From contig NW_024468918.1 in the NCBI RefSeq assembly GCF_011745365.1, forward strand, positions 558,001 through 622,000: DNA of 64,000 nt, written 5' to 3'. The position numbers and the translations under genes were made by a program. Below are positions 1 to 10,644 of the stretch, piece by piece. Every line of letters starts with the position of its first letter. The first letter of the stretch is position 1. The DNA comes from Cryphonectria parasitica EP155. Lineage: Eukaryota; Ascomycota; Sordariomycetes; Diaporthales; Cryphonectriaceae. Below the pieces are notes generated by a model. That model saw only the letters and a list, made by a program, of their open reading frames with translations. It was not told where the DNA came from and did not search any database.

Positions 1-2291
1 GGAGAAATACAAGTTAGCTCGGCGTGCGAATGCTCCATCGCAATAATGCCCCGGAGCTGACCTGCATGAAACATCTCAGCAGGACTCGATGGAAGTTTCG
101 ACGCCCAGCAGGCGATGCATAGAGCTGGGCGGGCGGACCGAAATGAGCCCTTGCCGCCGACTGCCACACGGCCCCTGCCTGGCCATGTGGGATGACTCTT
201 GAACAGGGATGATTGCGACAAGGCTACATCCTTGTCAGCATGGGGAAGGGGGTGAGGGGAGGTGGGAAGGGGGTGAAAAGTTCTGTACCCGGTACTTCTG
301 CCCCTCCCCTTGCCCTCTCTGGTTGGAAGGAGGGACGGGGGAGGGGGTGGGATGCCATTCCGCAGAGTCTGCAGTTTCTTCCATTGCTGTTCTACGAGTC
401 CTTCTGTGGAGTCTGTATTTTTACTCGACGCACAATAAATCACGACGAACTGATGGAGCTATGTTGCATCCCGCCGGCCTCAACAGAAGACGACCTCGCG
501 TAAGACAATGGCAGAAATCCTCGTTCGCTTGTTAGGCACACCGTAGGACTGTTGAACCGTGATCTGAGACCTCGATGATAACCTCTCACAGCGCTGGAGC
601 CAGCAAGATATTGGCAGAAGCAGGCTGGAAACAATTGTAACAAAGGATAACTGCTGCTGCGCCAGACGCGCCGCTGATCACCTCGCTGCCAGCAATGTCG
701 TGCAAAGGCCACATCATTAGGGGAGGGGCAGAGATCACCAAGTGAGGAGAGAAAACAAAGCTTCGCACTACTACGCTTAGCGCACGCCATCCTGCCCTGG
801 CTGCCCAGCTGCCATCCCATCAGCGAACGCCCCAAGTGGTCGATCACCACCTCGCTTTGGCAGTGATGAGCGCATCGTCGCTGTTGATCAGGGACGGCCA
901 GCAGCCTTATTGCCTTCCTTAGCCTTTTGCAGCCTAGGGAGACCGCCAAACCTTCTTCGGCGCGCGAGTGGTGTTTTGGTCTTAGATTTCGGGAGAGGAA
1001 CTTTCTGCGGAGGAATAGAAGATACGGCGCGTTTCAAAGACATTCCAGTCGCCGATGAGGCGCACACGCACACGCACACACCCACAACATCTTGTCTCTC
1101 ACGTACTCCGTAACAGCGCTGCCATTTTGCGAAGTCGGGGGCTGCACTGCGTGTACTCAGCTTTTGGACCAGATTCGACGGTGCTTAGGCCAGCGCTAGC
1201 AGAGTCAGCTTACGTAAAGCCAAGCACCCCTTAACACGAGTCCACCACAAACGACAGTGTAAATGATAGTCGCTTTCCCTGCTTCCCCCAATGCGGTGTG
1301 CAATCTTGGATGCCTTTGTACACAGCCCGCCCGCCTGTGCTCACCGCACACCCTTGGGTCCAAGGAAGGGCCAAAAAAAAAAAAAAGAGAGAATAAGAGA
1401 AGAAAAAAGGAGGGATATGAAAAGTGGGACCTAAAACATTGACAACCGGATTGATTGCAACGACATTGCGGCTACTACGGGTTCATCGCGCTGACTGCCT
1501 GCTGCTTGCAATCTTAAATGAGAAAGTGGGACAGCCTGTGTTGGTTTTTTGGCACTAAATTTTATGATCGTACTGACCATATACTGTAGGACTGTGTATG
1601 CCACGGTAGGAATGATCAATCATGCTGACTGCGTGCGAGGTGGCAGGCTGAATGTCGCACTTTTTTGCCTTGATACACCATCGTTCGTGAACGCGCCAAC
1701 CAACCAACAGGAAAAAGAGAGCTACCACGCCGGAAGGACCGAATCCAACCCACTGTCCGCTTCATGCGGTTCGAGATGACAATAACAGACACCCTGAGCA
1801 AAAGGGTGGTCTCAAATCAGCCAGTCCCTTTGTGCGCGAGACAAGACTTGGAGAGCCTCTTGAGCCCAGAACACAAAGAGAACCCCGGTCGTCGAGGCCG
1901 TGAGACCCTGGCGGCGAACAAGGAAAATAGAAGGGAGGGGGGGGGGAGAAAGAAACGCCGACTGCCACATCTGGAGGAGCAGTGCGCCACACCCGTCAGC
2001 CCTGACAAGACAGCAACCACCCTTGAAAATGTGCTTTTTTGGCCCGGGGCCCCTGGGCTTGCGGGATTGAGATTTTTAAACCGAGAGCAAATGATACTTT
2101 CTCCTCTCGGCGTGCTGGGGGAGTGCATGCACTGGACCGGTCCAGACTCATACTCTTTCCCAACGCCCAACCCTCTTTTTCCATCTGTAACGCTTTTAGA
2201 AGGTCTTTCGATTATCAAGAGCCAAGGCTGGCCAGACCCCCATTAACTTGAGAACGGCAAGCAGTTCCGGTGTCAGTGCTGCGGGGACCAG

Positions 2292-2316
2292 TTTTTTTTT
2301 GGGGGGGGGGGGGGGG
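2292..2316. repeat. Compound homopolymer T9G16
   Basis: Nine T followed by sixteen G. On the minus strand this reads C16A9, the same compound tract seen at 18501-18528, 33762-33783 and 41220-41245. Confidence 0.9.
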
Positions 2317-2394
2317 TTGGTCGTTTATTGTGGTGTGGGTAAGGGGAGGGTGGGAGTGGTTGTACAATGCGCTTACCCAACTAATTGAGGGCTG

Positions 2395-2450
2395 TCTATG
2401 CCACGTCTATGTCTATGTCTATGTATATGCCCATGCCTATGCGCTAGGCG
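2395..2450 (+). repeat. Degenerate CTATGT hexamer array
   Basis: The sequence shows repeated units of CTATGT and variants (CTATGC, ATATGC, CCATGC) in tandem over about 55 bases. It is non-coding as far as I can tell. Confidence 0.6.
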
Positions 2451-5400
2451 CAAGACCCTTATCAAAGGTTCATAGCGCACCATGAAAAAGAAAGAAAAAA
2501 GAAGAAAAAATACATGCGCGGATCCGCAGGGGCGGATTCCCCGAGCAGGTTTGGTGAGGTGTCTCTATGCGATCTGTAGCGTGGACAAGTTGAATGCCCA
2601 ATTGTCGCGATGATCAATGGAGCCATGACAGAATGTTCCCCGCCGCTGCTCGCCGCGGAATGAGGAAGGCAATGCGTCAAGGCGGGATTGGCGATGATCA
2701 CTGTCGCCCTCCGCTCTCTTACTCCTATCCCCAGTAAGGCATGAATAGAATAGATCCACGACTTATGGTCGGAAAGAGAGGCAGAGACTTGTCTCAAGAT
2801 GCCCGACACGGCATGCAATACTTGTGACCCCATACCGGTGAGGCAGGCGGGGAGATATGTGTCCACCACGCAAAGCAGGTACATTGGGGTTGATAGGAGG
2901 ATGCTAGGCAAGATGAGAAGTGTAAGCGCTTGGGCAAGAATACTTGAGTACACGGCCGTGGTATAGGGCTTCACCGTATTGTCGAGCCCTTCCGCGCGCG
3001 AATCGTAGTCATCATGACTCAGACTGAAGGGGGGAAACGGGAAACGGGGCTTCCTTTGTCGTCCTCTGTGTTTGTTAAAGCGTCAGCTTTGTTGTGCTTG
3101 GAAACGGCTTGGGAGGGCAGGGGAAGGGAAAAGAAAAAGTGGTGGTAGCTTGTCATCGTCCAAGCTTCTCAGGTTGACTTTCAGCCGTTGGCGCTATTTG
3201 TACCGTGTAGGTAATAGCTGAATCTGATACTATAGCAAATGCTAGCAGATGTGGTTAGGCTGTGGTTGCCCTGTCTTAACACAAGAAAAGCGTGTATGTG
3301 CGCGCGCTCGAGAGGAACGGGTCAAGTTGCCGTTTGGCTTGGGGCTGCCAACGCTGTACCTGAGAGCAACGCAGAAAAAAAAAAAGGAAAGGAAAACAAC
3401 AGAAGCCGACTTTGTGTGTGGGTGAGTGGGTACATCGGCCGTCAGACTTGGGCTTGGCCCCACATGGACACAGCAAAGGTACTATGTATGTACAGTGCTC
3501 GAAGAGATTACCCAAAGACTGAAGCTGCGATGTACAGCACCCAGGAAAGGGGAAGGGACGAATCTCAATCAGTCAGGAACTCTGTCTGGAACCCTTTCCC
3601 CCCTTTGGTGGGATGTCTCCTTCCTCAGCAGCTGTTGTTTGCCAGTGTTCAGCATCACAAAAGCTGAGTGGTACTGTGGTAATTGTAATAGGGCCATTTT
3701 CAGCGCACCCTCCCCCCCCCCCCCTTCTTCCTCTGCTCCTCCCATTCCCTACCGGCCCCCTTCACAAGGTTACGCCCCGCCGAGAGCGCACCAGCAGAGG
3801 ATTTTCTGAGAAGTGATACCTGTGCGGTACTACCATGTACTATGTATGGTGACATGCCCCCCTGGTCTGGTCATGCTCTGAAGATCTGGAGTATTACATG
3901 GTACATTACCATGGTAGTACCATGGACACATCTCCTGGGGGGGTTCCCTGGTGACGTCTTTTGTTGTGTCGTCACCTTCTTGCCGGGCCACGTCAAATTT
4001 CAATGACCCAATCTTTTTCTGCCCAGTAAAGCCCACGCCTTAGCCAGGCTGCCCTGTCGCATCTCTGCCCGAGAGAATTTTCCAGACTAAGTAGTACTAC
4101 TACTACCCTGACGGTGAATGTGCCTCAATCGGTATTCTTTCTCTCGTACGCTGCACACTTCATTCAAGCCGAGATCTTTGTTCCCCTTTTTCCGCCGTGA
4201 CCTCCAAGGGGGGGACCGAGACGGTTCCTGGGACTAGCCTGTCTGGAGGAGACATTTTCAATATGGCAATCAGCAATGCGACGGGGTTTTAGAAGATGAG
4301 CGGCTGGAGCTTGATCGACAAGACTTGTGGATCTGTACTAGGTACTGAACAGGGTACATCCATTTTGCGCGTTAACCGGCCCACCCCGCGCGTGCCTCTT
4401 AGCGAGGCAGCTAGTACAGTATACATGCGTTAGAAGTACAAGAGTCTACCTGTCTCTAGCCCCTGCTGCTCCAGTGGCCCTGTCCTTTTTTTTCTTTCCT
4501 TCTCCTCCTCTTCTTTTTCTTCTTCTCCCTTCTTCCAATGGATAACTCACTGAACGAGACCCATGTCATCCAGTCTTCTGACCATATTCGCGACCCTTTT
4601 CTTCGTGCCCACTCGGGCTCCCCCGCTCACAATGTCCCCAACCGGGCTGCAGAAAACCAAGATTGTCGCCCGCCGTGTACCTTGTACCCGCCCTGTACCT
4701 AGGTGATGCTTGTACCTGCCCCACGTACCCGTTATACAATTTTTGGTACTCTGTACGTACACCTGCGCAAGGCCACCCCCGACCCCAAAGGCCATTCATT
4801 CAGACTTTGACCCTTTCCGTAGCTCTAACTACTCTTACCATGACTTTGTGACGACCGCAAAAAGATCAACGAGCAAGGAACCCTGCTGGAACTCTGCTCC
4901 CTCTTGACCATACGTACCCACTCTAAGCTCTGTGTGGCTCTGGTGTATTCTATGGTGCTCTGTTCGTTCCTTACGTGCCATGGTCTCACCCCCCCTGTCT
5001 CAATCTCACAGCCATGCCACCTAGACTAGCATCACGCACTTAAGAAAACGCCCACCACCCCCGAGCGACCAAATGTTTCCACCACCACCACCACCACCAT
5101 TGCTGTTGGACCGGACTGGACTGGACTACCACCACCACCACCACCACCAGGCTTCTGCACACCACACCCACACCCACACAATCACATATCCTTTTCATGT
5201 CCACGTTTCACTTCGACATCCCAAGCCTACCTTGAACGTGCTGCCAAAGGGCAGACCTCGTACACATCCTCCGTACCTTTCGAGACACCGCTGACGACGC
5301 TGGACGGCCCGCCCGCACCCTTCGACCAGAAAAGGACCCAAAGTCAGGCCTTTTGCTCCGACAATCCACAGCCAGCTATCGCTGTGCGAACTCCAAGAAG

Positions 5401-6325
5401 ATAGGACCGCAGCGAATCCTCGAAGCTGCTTCTTTGAAGCTGCGCGTTCCAATTCACCTGCCGCAGATCTCCTGGGAACAAACCACGGCAGACTGGAGCC
5501 ACCTTGCGCCGAGTCGTACTTCGACCCTAGATCAACCTCTCCTGGAACCTTCTCTTATATCTAGGACCGTGGGGGCAGCTTTCTCTTCTGCGCGCGTCGC
5601 CTGTGCACTTGGGCCGGTTGGTGTGCTATTAGGCCCTACCACGAACTGCACGAGAGGAGGAGGTCGAGAGCCAGGAAGTTCCTTTGCAGGTCCAACAAGA
5701 GCTCGAGCGCCTAGGGATTTTGTTGTTGTTGTTCTTCTCCTTCTTCATTCTTTCTTTTTGGCGGGGTGGTAAAGCCAGGGAAGCATACAAACCCCCGCAT
5801 TGCTACCATATTTGTTGTGGGAAAAGGACCGCGAGGCTCGGCTTGCGCGCGCCGAGGAACTCCAAAAAGGAACAAGAGTCACAAAGGAAAAAGAGGAAGA
5901 GGAGGGGCGCAGGAGACATAGGAGACTGCAGCTCGACGTCCGGCGCGCTCGAATTCCCGCCTCGCTGCAGCAGCGACCACCTCGGGGAAACGATCGCCAT
6001 CCCACCTCACGACCCTCCCAGCAGCAGGCTTGCAGCTGCCACCAGGAGTACTTGGCTGTGGGACTCTCGCATATTCCCCAGCTAGCGCATGGCAGCCGAA
6101 TCTGTCGACCTGCATGACGGTCTGCCACATCACCAATACGCCTGTGTCCAAGGTATCGCGACTTGCGCACGCTCAACTATCATTGGGGGCCCATCCCACT
6201 TCTTTTCTGTGCCGACTCTGGCCCACCGCGCAATTTCGCGCCTCTTCCGTGCACGGTAGCTGTACACGACCTGTACTGGTTCCTGGCTAGGACCTACATC
6301 TATCAGAACCACTCACACGCACACA

Positions 6326-6327
<2 letters not shown>

Positions 6328-6371
<44 letters not shown>
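6328..6371 (+). repeat. (CT)n microsatellite in PLC1 leader
   Basis: About 21 uninterrupted CT dinucleotides, preceded by CA-rich sequence, roughly 600 bases upstream of the PLC1 start codon. Pyrimidine runs are common in fungal promoters and leaders. Confidence 0.95.
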
Positions 6372-6372
<1 letters not shown>

Positions 6373-6974
6373 ACTCTCACTCTACCACTCTTTCTCTACT
6401 ACAACTCCGGTACCCGACCTGCAGGCATCTGGGTACACAACCTATACACATCTACATACACGCACACACACCTCTTTTTCTTCCTACCCCCCTGGACTCG
6501 AGCCTGGTGCCGTCTATTATTGTGTGTCTGCTCAAGAGAGAACGACTAGCCGGCTGACGACGAGGTCACTTGGTCACCTGCAGCCTCAACCCCGGAAAAG
6601 GTCCCCATTTTTCACTTGACTCTGCAACTTCACTTTACCCACGATCCCTCCAAAGGAAGATCCAATCTCAGATCCCTTTCTCCGTGTCTCTCTTCTCCCC
6701 TCCTTCCTCTTGCTCTCTTCCTCTCTCTCTATCTCTCTCCATCCTTCTATTGTCTCTTCCCCGCATCTTCTTTGCCCCGAGGGAGGACCAGTTGGGGGTA
6801 CCGTCACTACGACCCGAAAATGCGGCCCTTGACCAGCAGCTCGTTGATATAAATGCCAGCTCTCTTCACATAAAGTCGGGGGCCCCTTCCGTCCACAGAT
6901 TCCCCCGGCTCAGCCTACTACTCACGGAGAATTCTCACTGGCCGGTGCCTCATCACCCACACACATCCATCACC

Positions 6975-9900
6975 ATGTCGTCCGCCAACAAGAACAACAT
7001 TAACAACAACTCAACATTACAAGTCACATCTTGTTCTACGCCCTCACAAGGGCCCCTGCTGCCGGCACATTCAAATAGCCCTCAGTTTCCACAACCCCGG
7101 CGTCCACGCCCCAGTAAGGTGCAGACGACCAACCTGGTAGCAGCAGCAGCAGGAGCATCATCATTATCGTCGTCACCACCATATTCTCAGACAACACAAA
7201 ACGCACCCACGTCGGCCATCACCAACTCATCCATGGCCTCCAGTCCTCTGCAGGCATCCCCCACCATGTCTCCAGAATCCGCCATGCCCACCACCACCAA
7301 CACCTCCATACAGGCCTCCCCAGACCAAGCACCTGATAGGGAGCCTAACGAGGGGCCCTCGGCCGTGCCCCCGCCCATGGAGCTCCCGCCCTCCATCGCC
7401 TCCGCCCAGGCCAGCATCTCGAGGAAGACCAGCACCACCTCGTTACCACAGAGCCTGACGAGCGAACGCTCAGCACAGAATGAATCTCAGCCGACAAAGA
7501 GCAGCGGCCTGCTCAGACGGTTCTCCAACAAGGTGAAAGAGGGCTCGCGGCTCATCAGCAGCCGGCGTACGTCCTCGACACAACCCGTCAGTCGTGATAC
7601 CAGCATAGGCCCAGCTGTCATGCGGCGCGGGAGAAGCGATAGTAGTGTCACGGCCCCACCTGATTATGCCGTCGCAGTCTGCTCCGAGAGTGACGATGAG
7701 GCTCTCGGTGTCAAGGATCAGCCCTTGTACCCTGTGCCCATCGCCGAGGGGGAGCCCCTCCAGGACTTCTCGCAGACCTGTGGCGGGTCCTCAGTGGCTG
7801 CCACATCCACCATCTCGTCTAATATCCACTCGGGTCCCGTCGTCCAGCGCGTGTTATTGCAGGGCACGCCCATCACTAAGGTCTCGGCGAAGCGGCGGAA
7901 GCGATTGACCTTAGTGCTTGATCAAGATGCCGGCAAGATCACCTGGGACAAGAATCGACCATCCAAGTCCGTATACATTGATGACATCAAGGAGATACGC
8001 GTCGCCCCAGAGGCTCGACAGTACCGCCTGGACTGTGGAGTAGCCGAGTCCGAAGAGCCCCGTTTCTTCTCCATCTTGTATGCCGTGCCAGACAGGAAGC
8101 AGAAGACCATGCACCTCATTGCGGATGATGAACAGCACTTCGAACACTGGGTCACCGCCTTGTTTGCCCTGTCCAAGCATCGTCAAGATCTCATGACATC
8201 GCTCATGGCCTTCAATGACAGGGCCATCAAGGAGTACTGGCGCAAGGAGATGGCCAGGATCTATCCCGAAAACCCTCCCATCGAAGAGGAGCTCGATTTC
8301 GCAGGCGTCGAGCAGGTCTGCCGCAACCTGCACATCCACGTCTCCCCAGAGACCCTCAAGGCCAACTTTGACCAAGCCGACAAGACAGAGACGGGCAAAC
8401 TCAACTACGGCGAATTCCAAGAGTTCGTCCGCATCATGGCATACAGGGCCGATGTCGACAAGATATACAGGGAGGAGATCCGCCCTAGCCACAAGGACGG
8501 GCTCGATTTTGACGAGTTTCTCTGGTTCCTCAGGGAGATCCAAAACGAGGACGTCACCGATCGTGCAGCCTTGGAGGTCATCTTCAACCAGTTCAGCCGC
8601 AAGTTCTCGTCGTCTTCCTCGTCGTCGCTGTCGTCCTTCAATACCAAGTACGGCAGCGGCACTGATGACGGCACTACAGAGAAGCCACGCATGAGTCAGG
8701 CTTCCCTTGCCAAGTATCTCATGTCGAACCACAATCTCCCTCTTGAACTTGTCCCCGAGGACTGCGAGCTTAACCGGCCCGTGAACGAGTACTACATCTC
8801 TAGCTCTCATAACACCTACCTCACCGGTCGCCAGTTTGCCGACGTCTCCAGCATCGAGGGCTATATCTCGGCCCTCATGCGAGGCTGTCGGTGTGTCGAG
8901 GTGGACTGCTGGGATGGGCCCGACAACCAGCCCATGGTCACGCACGGAAAGACATTGACCACGGCCATCCTGTTCCGTGAGGTCATTGTTGCCATCAACA
9001 AGTACGCCTTCGTCAAGTCGCAGTACCCGCTATGGGTCTCCCTGGAGGTACACTGCAGCCCGACACAGCAGGAGGTCATGGCCAACATCTTAAAGGAGAT
9101 CTTTGGGGAGAAGCTCGTGACGGAGCCGCTCGAGGGTGCCAAGGACCAGCTTCCCACCCCGGAGCAGCTCAAGGGCCGGATCCTCGTCAAGTGCAAGTCA
9201 CCCAACCTGAACGATCCCAGGGCTCCTGAAACAGGCGCCGCCGCCGCCGGCGGCAGCAGCAGCAGCAGCAGCAGCACGGGCAGGCGGCGCGGTAACAGCC
9301 TGACGTCTCCTTTCTCTCGGCCCACGGCGCCTTCGGAGGCGTCCATCCCCAACAGTCCTCTCCTCAGCCCCAACTATCTTGGCAGCCGGCGCAATAGCAA
9401 CCGCCGCGTGAATACGATCACCGAGGGCGAGATCTCGGACGTCCAGGACGCGCTGAGCAGTAGTTCCAGCGACGACAGCGGACCAGAGAAGACTGGGCGG
9501 TCGAGACAGAGCAAGATCACCAATGTGCTTGGTGACCTGGGTGTCTACTGTCTCGGGGTCAAATTCAGGGGCTTCGAGGATGCGGACTGCAAGGTCTTCA
9601 ACCACATCCTGTCCTTCAAGGAGCGCACGTTCCTCAACAACAGCTCGACCAAGAGCAGCAAGGACGCCCTCTTTCGCCACAACATGCGCTACCTGATGCG
9701 CGTCTACCCTGGCCAGCACCGGCTCACATCAACCAACTTTGACCCGCTGATTTATTGGAGACGCGGCGTCCAGATGGCTGCTCTGAACTGGCAGACCTTG
9801 GACCTGGGTATGCAATTCAACCAGGCCATGTTTGCGGGCGGCAAGGACGGCTCTGGCTACGTCCTGAAGCCACGCTCCTTCAGGGAGATACAGATGGTCT

Positions 9901-10538
9901 CGGAGGAGCTGGCCAGCAAGCGGGAGCGCAAGGACGTCAGCTTCACCATCGACGTCATCTCGGCCCAGCAGCTCATGCGCCCGACCAACCTGGGCGAGCG
10001 CAGAACGGTAGACCCGTACGTCGAGGTCGAGGTGTTCCTCGCTGACGATAAGCGGGACAAGCGAGATGCCAGCGGGCAGCCGCTACGCTGGCCCCTCAAG
10101 TCGCGCACCAAGGTCGTCAGGGAGAATGGCTTTAACCCCATCTTCCAGACGCCGTGCAAATTCGACGTCAGAACCAAGTACCCTGACCTGGTCTTTGTCC
10201 GATGGTCTGTGAAGCTGTCTGACAATGGCAACTACAACGACCGGTCTCCTGCCATTGCGACTTACACGGCCAAGCTGACGAGCCTGAAACAAGGGTATCG
10301 CACCCTGCCGCTCCTGGACCACAACGGCGACAAATACCTGTTCTCAACACTGTTCTGCCGCATCAAGGTGGACAACATCACCAGCGTCTTCGTCGACTAC
10401 GAAGCTGGGACTGACAACTCTAACAAGTTCAAGAGGGTCGGCAGGAGCGTCTTCAACCGCAAGGAGCAGAGTCCCAAGTCCAGCATGGATAAGGACTCCG
10501 TCGTCCCGGCGCAGCTTCCTTCTCAGACCTCCATGTGA
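6975..10538 (+). CDS. PLC1: Phosphoinositide-specific phospholipase C
   Basis: Hydrolyses phosphatidylinositol 4,5-bisphosphate to inositol trisphosphate and diacylglycerol at the plasma membrane in a calcium-dependent way. A single uninterrupted exon gives 1187 residues. Order of parts: low-complexity Ser/Pro/Gln-rich N-terminus (1-285); PH-like domain (about 290-410); EF-hand pair (about 435-520, with DQADKTETGKLNYGEF); X domain (about 575-745) with SSSHNTYLTG (His612) and VTHGKTLTT (His657), the two catalytic histidines; Ser/Gly-rich X/Y linker (750-845); Y domain (847-975); C2 domain (989-1135, DPYVEVEVF). I chose the ATG at 6975 because it is the first in-frame ATG. The frame stays open for 135 codons upstream but without an ATG. 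The protein is longer than many fungal delta-type PLCs because of the N-terminus and linker. It stands alone, with large gaps on both sides. Confidence 0.95.
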   Translation: MSSANKNNINNNSTLQVTSCSTPSQGPLLPAHSNSPQFPQPRRPRPSKVQTTNLVAAAAGASSLSSSPPYSQTTQNAPTSAITNSSMASSPLQASPTMSPESAMPTTTNTSIQASPDQAPDREPNEGPSAVPPPMELPPSIASAQASISRKTSTTSLPQSLTSERSAQNESQPTKSSGLLRRFSNKVKEGSRLISSRRTSSTQPVSRDTSIGPAVMRRGRSDSSVTAPPDYAVAVCSESDDEALGVKDQPLYPVPIAEGEPLQDFSQTCGGSSVAATSTISSNIHSGPVVQRVLLQGTPITKVSAKRRKRLTLVLDQDAGKITWDKNRPSKSVYIDDIKEIRVAPEARQYRLDCGVAESEEPRFFSILYAVPDRKQKTMHLIADDEQHFEHWVTALFALSKHRQDLMTSLMAFNDRAIKEYWRKEMARIYPENPPIEEELDFAGVEQVCRNLHIHVSPETLKANFDQADKTETGKLNYGEFQEFVRIMAYRADVDKIYREEIRPSHKDGLDFDEFLWFLREIQNEDVTDRAALEVIFNQFSRKFSSSSSSSLSSFNTKYGSGTDDGTTEKPRMSQASLAKYLMSNHNLPLELVPEDCELNRPVNEYYISSSHNTYLTGRQFADVSSIEGYISALMRGCRCVEVDCWDGPDNQPMVTHGKTLTTAILFREVIVAINKYAFVKSQYPLWVSLEVHCSPTQQEVMANILKEIFGEKLVTEPLEGAKDQLPTPEQLKGRILVKCKSPNLNDPRAPETGAAAAGGSSSSSSSTGRRRGNSLTSPFSRPTAPSEASIPNSPLLSPNYLGSRRNSNRRVNTITEGEISDVQDALSSSSSDDSGPEKTGRSRQSKITNVLGDLGVYCLGVKFRGFEDADCKVFNHILSFKERTFLNNSSTKSSKDALFRHNMRYLMRVYPGQHRLTSTNFDPLIYWRRGVQMAALNWQTLDLGMQFNQAMFAGGKDGSGYVLKPRSFREIQMVSEELASKRERKDVSFTIDVISAQQLMRPTNLGERRTVDPYVEVEVFLADDKRDKRDASGQPLRWPLKSRTKVVRENGFNPIFQTPCKFDVRTKYPDLVFVRWSVKLSDNGNYNDRSPAIATYTAKLTSLKQGYRTLPLLDHNGDKYLFSTLFCRIKVDNITSVFVDYEAGTDNSNKFKRVGRSVFNRKEQSPKSSMDKDSVVPAQLPSQTSM

Positions 10539-10570
10539 CGCAGAGTGTGTACACGAGGATCTGAATGTTG

Positions 10571-10636
<66 letters not shown>
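10571..10636 (+). repeat. (TAC)22 microsatellite
   Basis: Twenty-two perfect TAC triplets beginning 33 bases after the PLC1 stop codon, so almost certainly inside its 3' UTR. Confidence 0.97.

Positions 10637-10644
<8 letters not shown>

Larger units (their letters stand above)
1..6974. other. Gene-poor left end and long upstream region of PLC1
   Basis: No convincing gene is seen here. Open frames are short, overlap on both strands and show no conserved domain. The region holds homopolymer tracts (T9G16 at 2292-2316, C13 at 3712-3724), a degenerate CTATGT hexamer array near 2395-2450, and palindromes built on TACCATGGTA near 3826-3925. From about 4500 onward it is pyrimidine- and CA-rich, typical of a fungal promoter and 5' leader, and includes the (CT)n run at 6328-6371. 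The best remaining open frame is on the minus strand at 2462-2974 (see findings). Confidence 0.6.

Noticed and set aside
1764..2246. 160-codon plus-strand frame near the left end
   Set aside because: Overlaps a similar-sized minus frame, is low-complexity in places (KKRR, GGG runs) and has no recognisable family; chance frame in GC-rich DNA.
6570..6974. Extended PLC1 N-terminus
   Set aside because: It has no ATG and is CT-rich low-complexity leader sequence; the ATG at 6975 is a better start. It is kept only as a low-interest finding.
7911..8945. 344-codon minus-strand open frame
   Set aside because: It is the exact antisense of the PLC1 PH, EF-hand and X domains, a by-product of strong third-position C/G bias.
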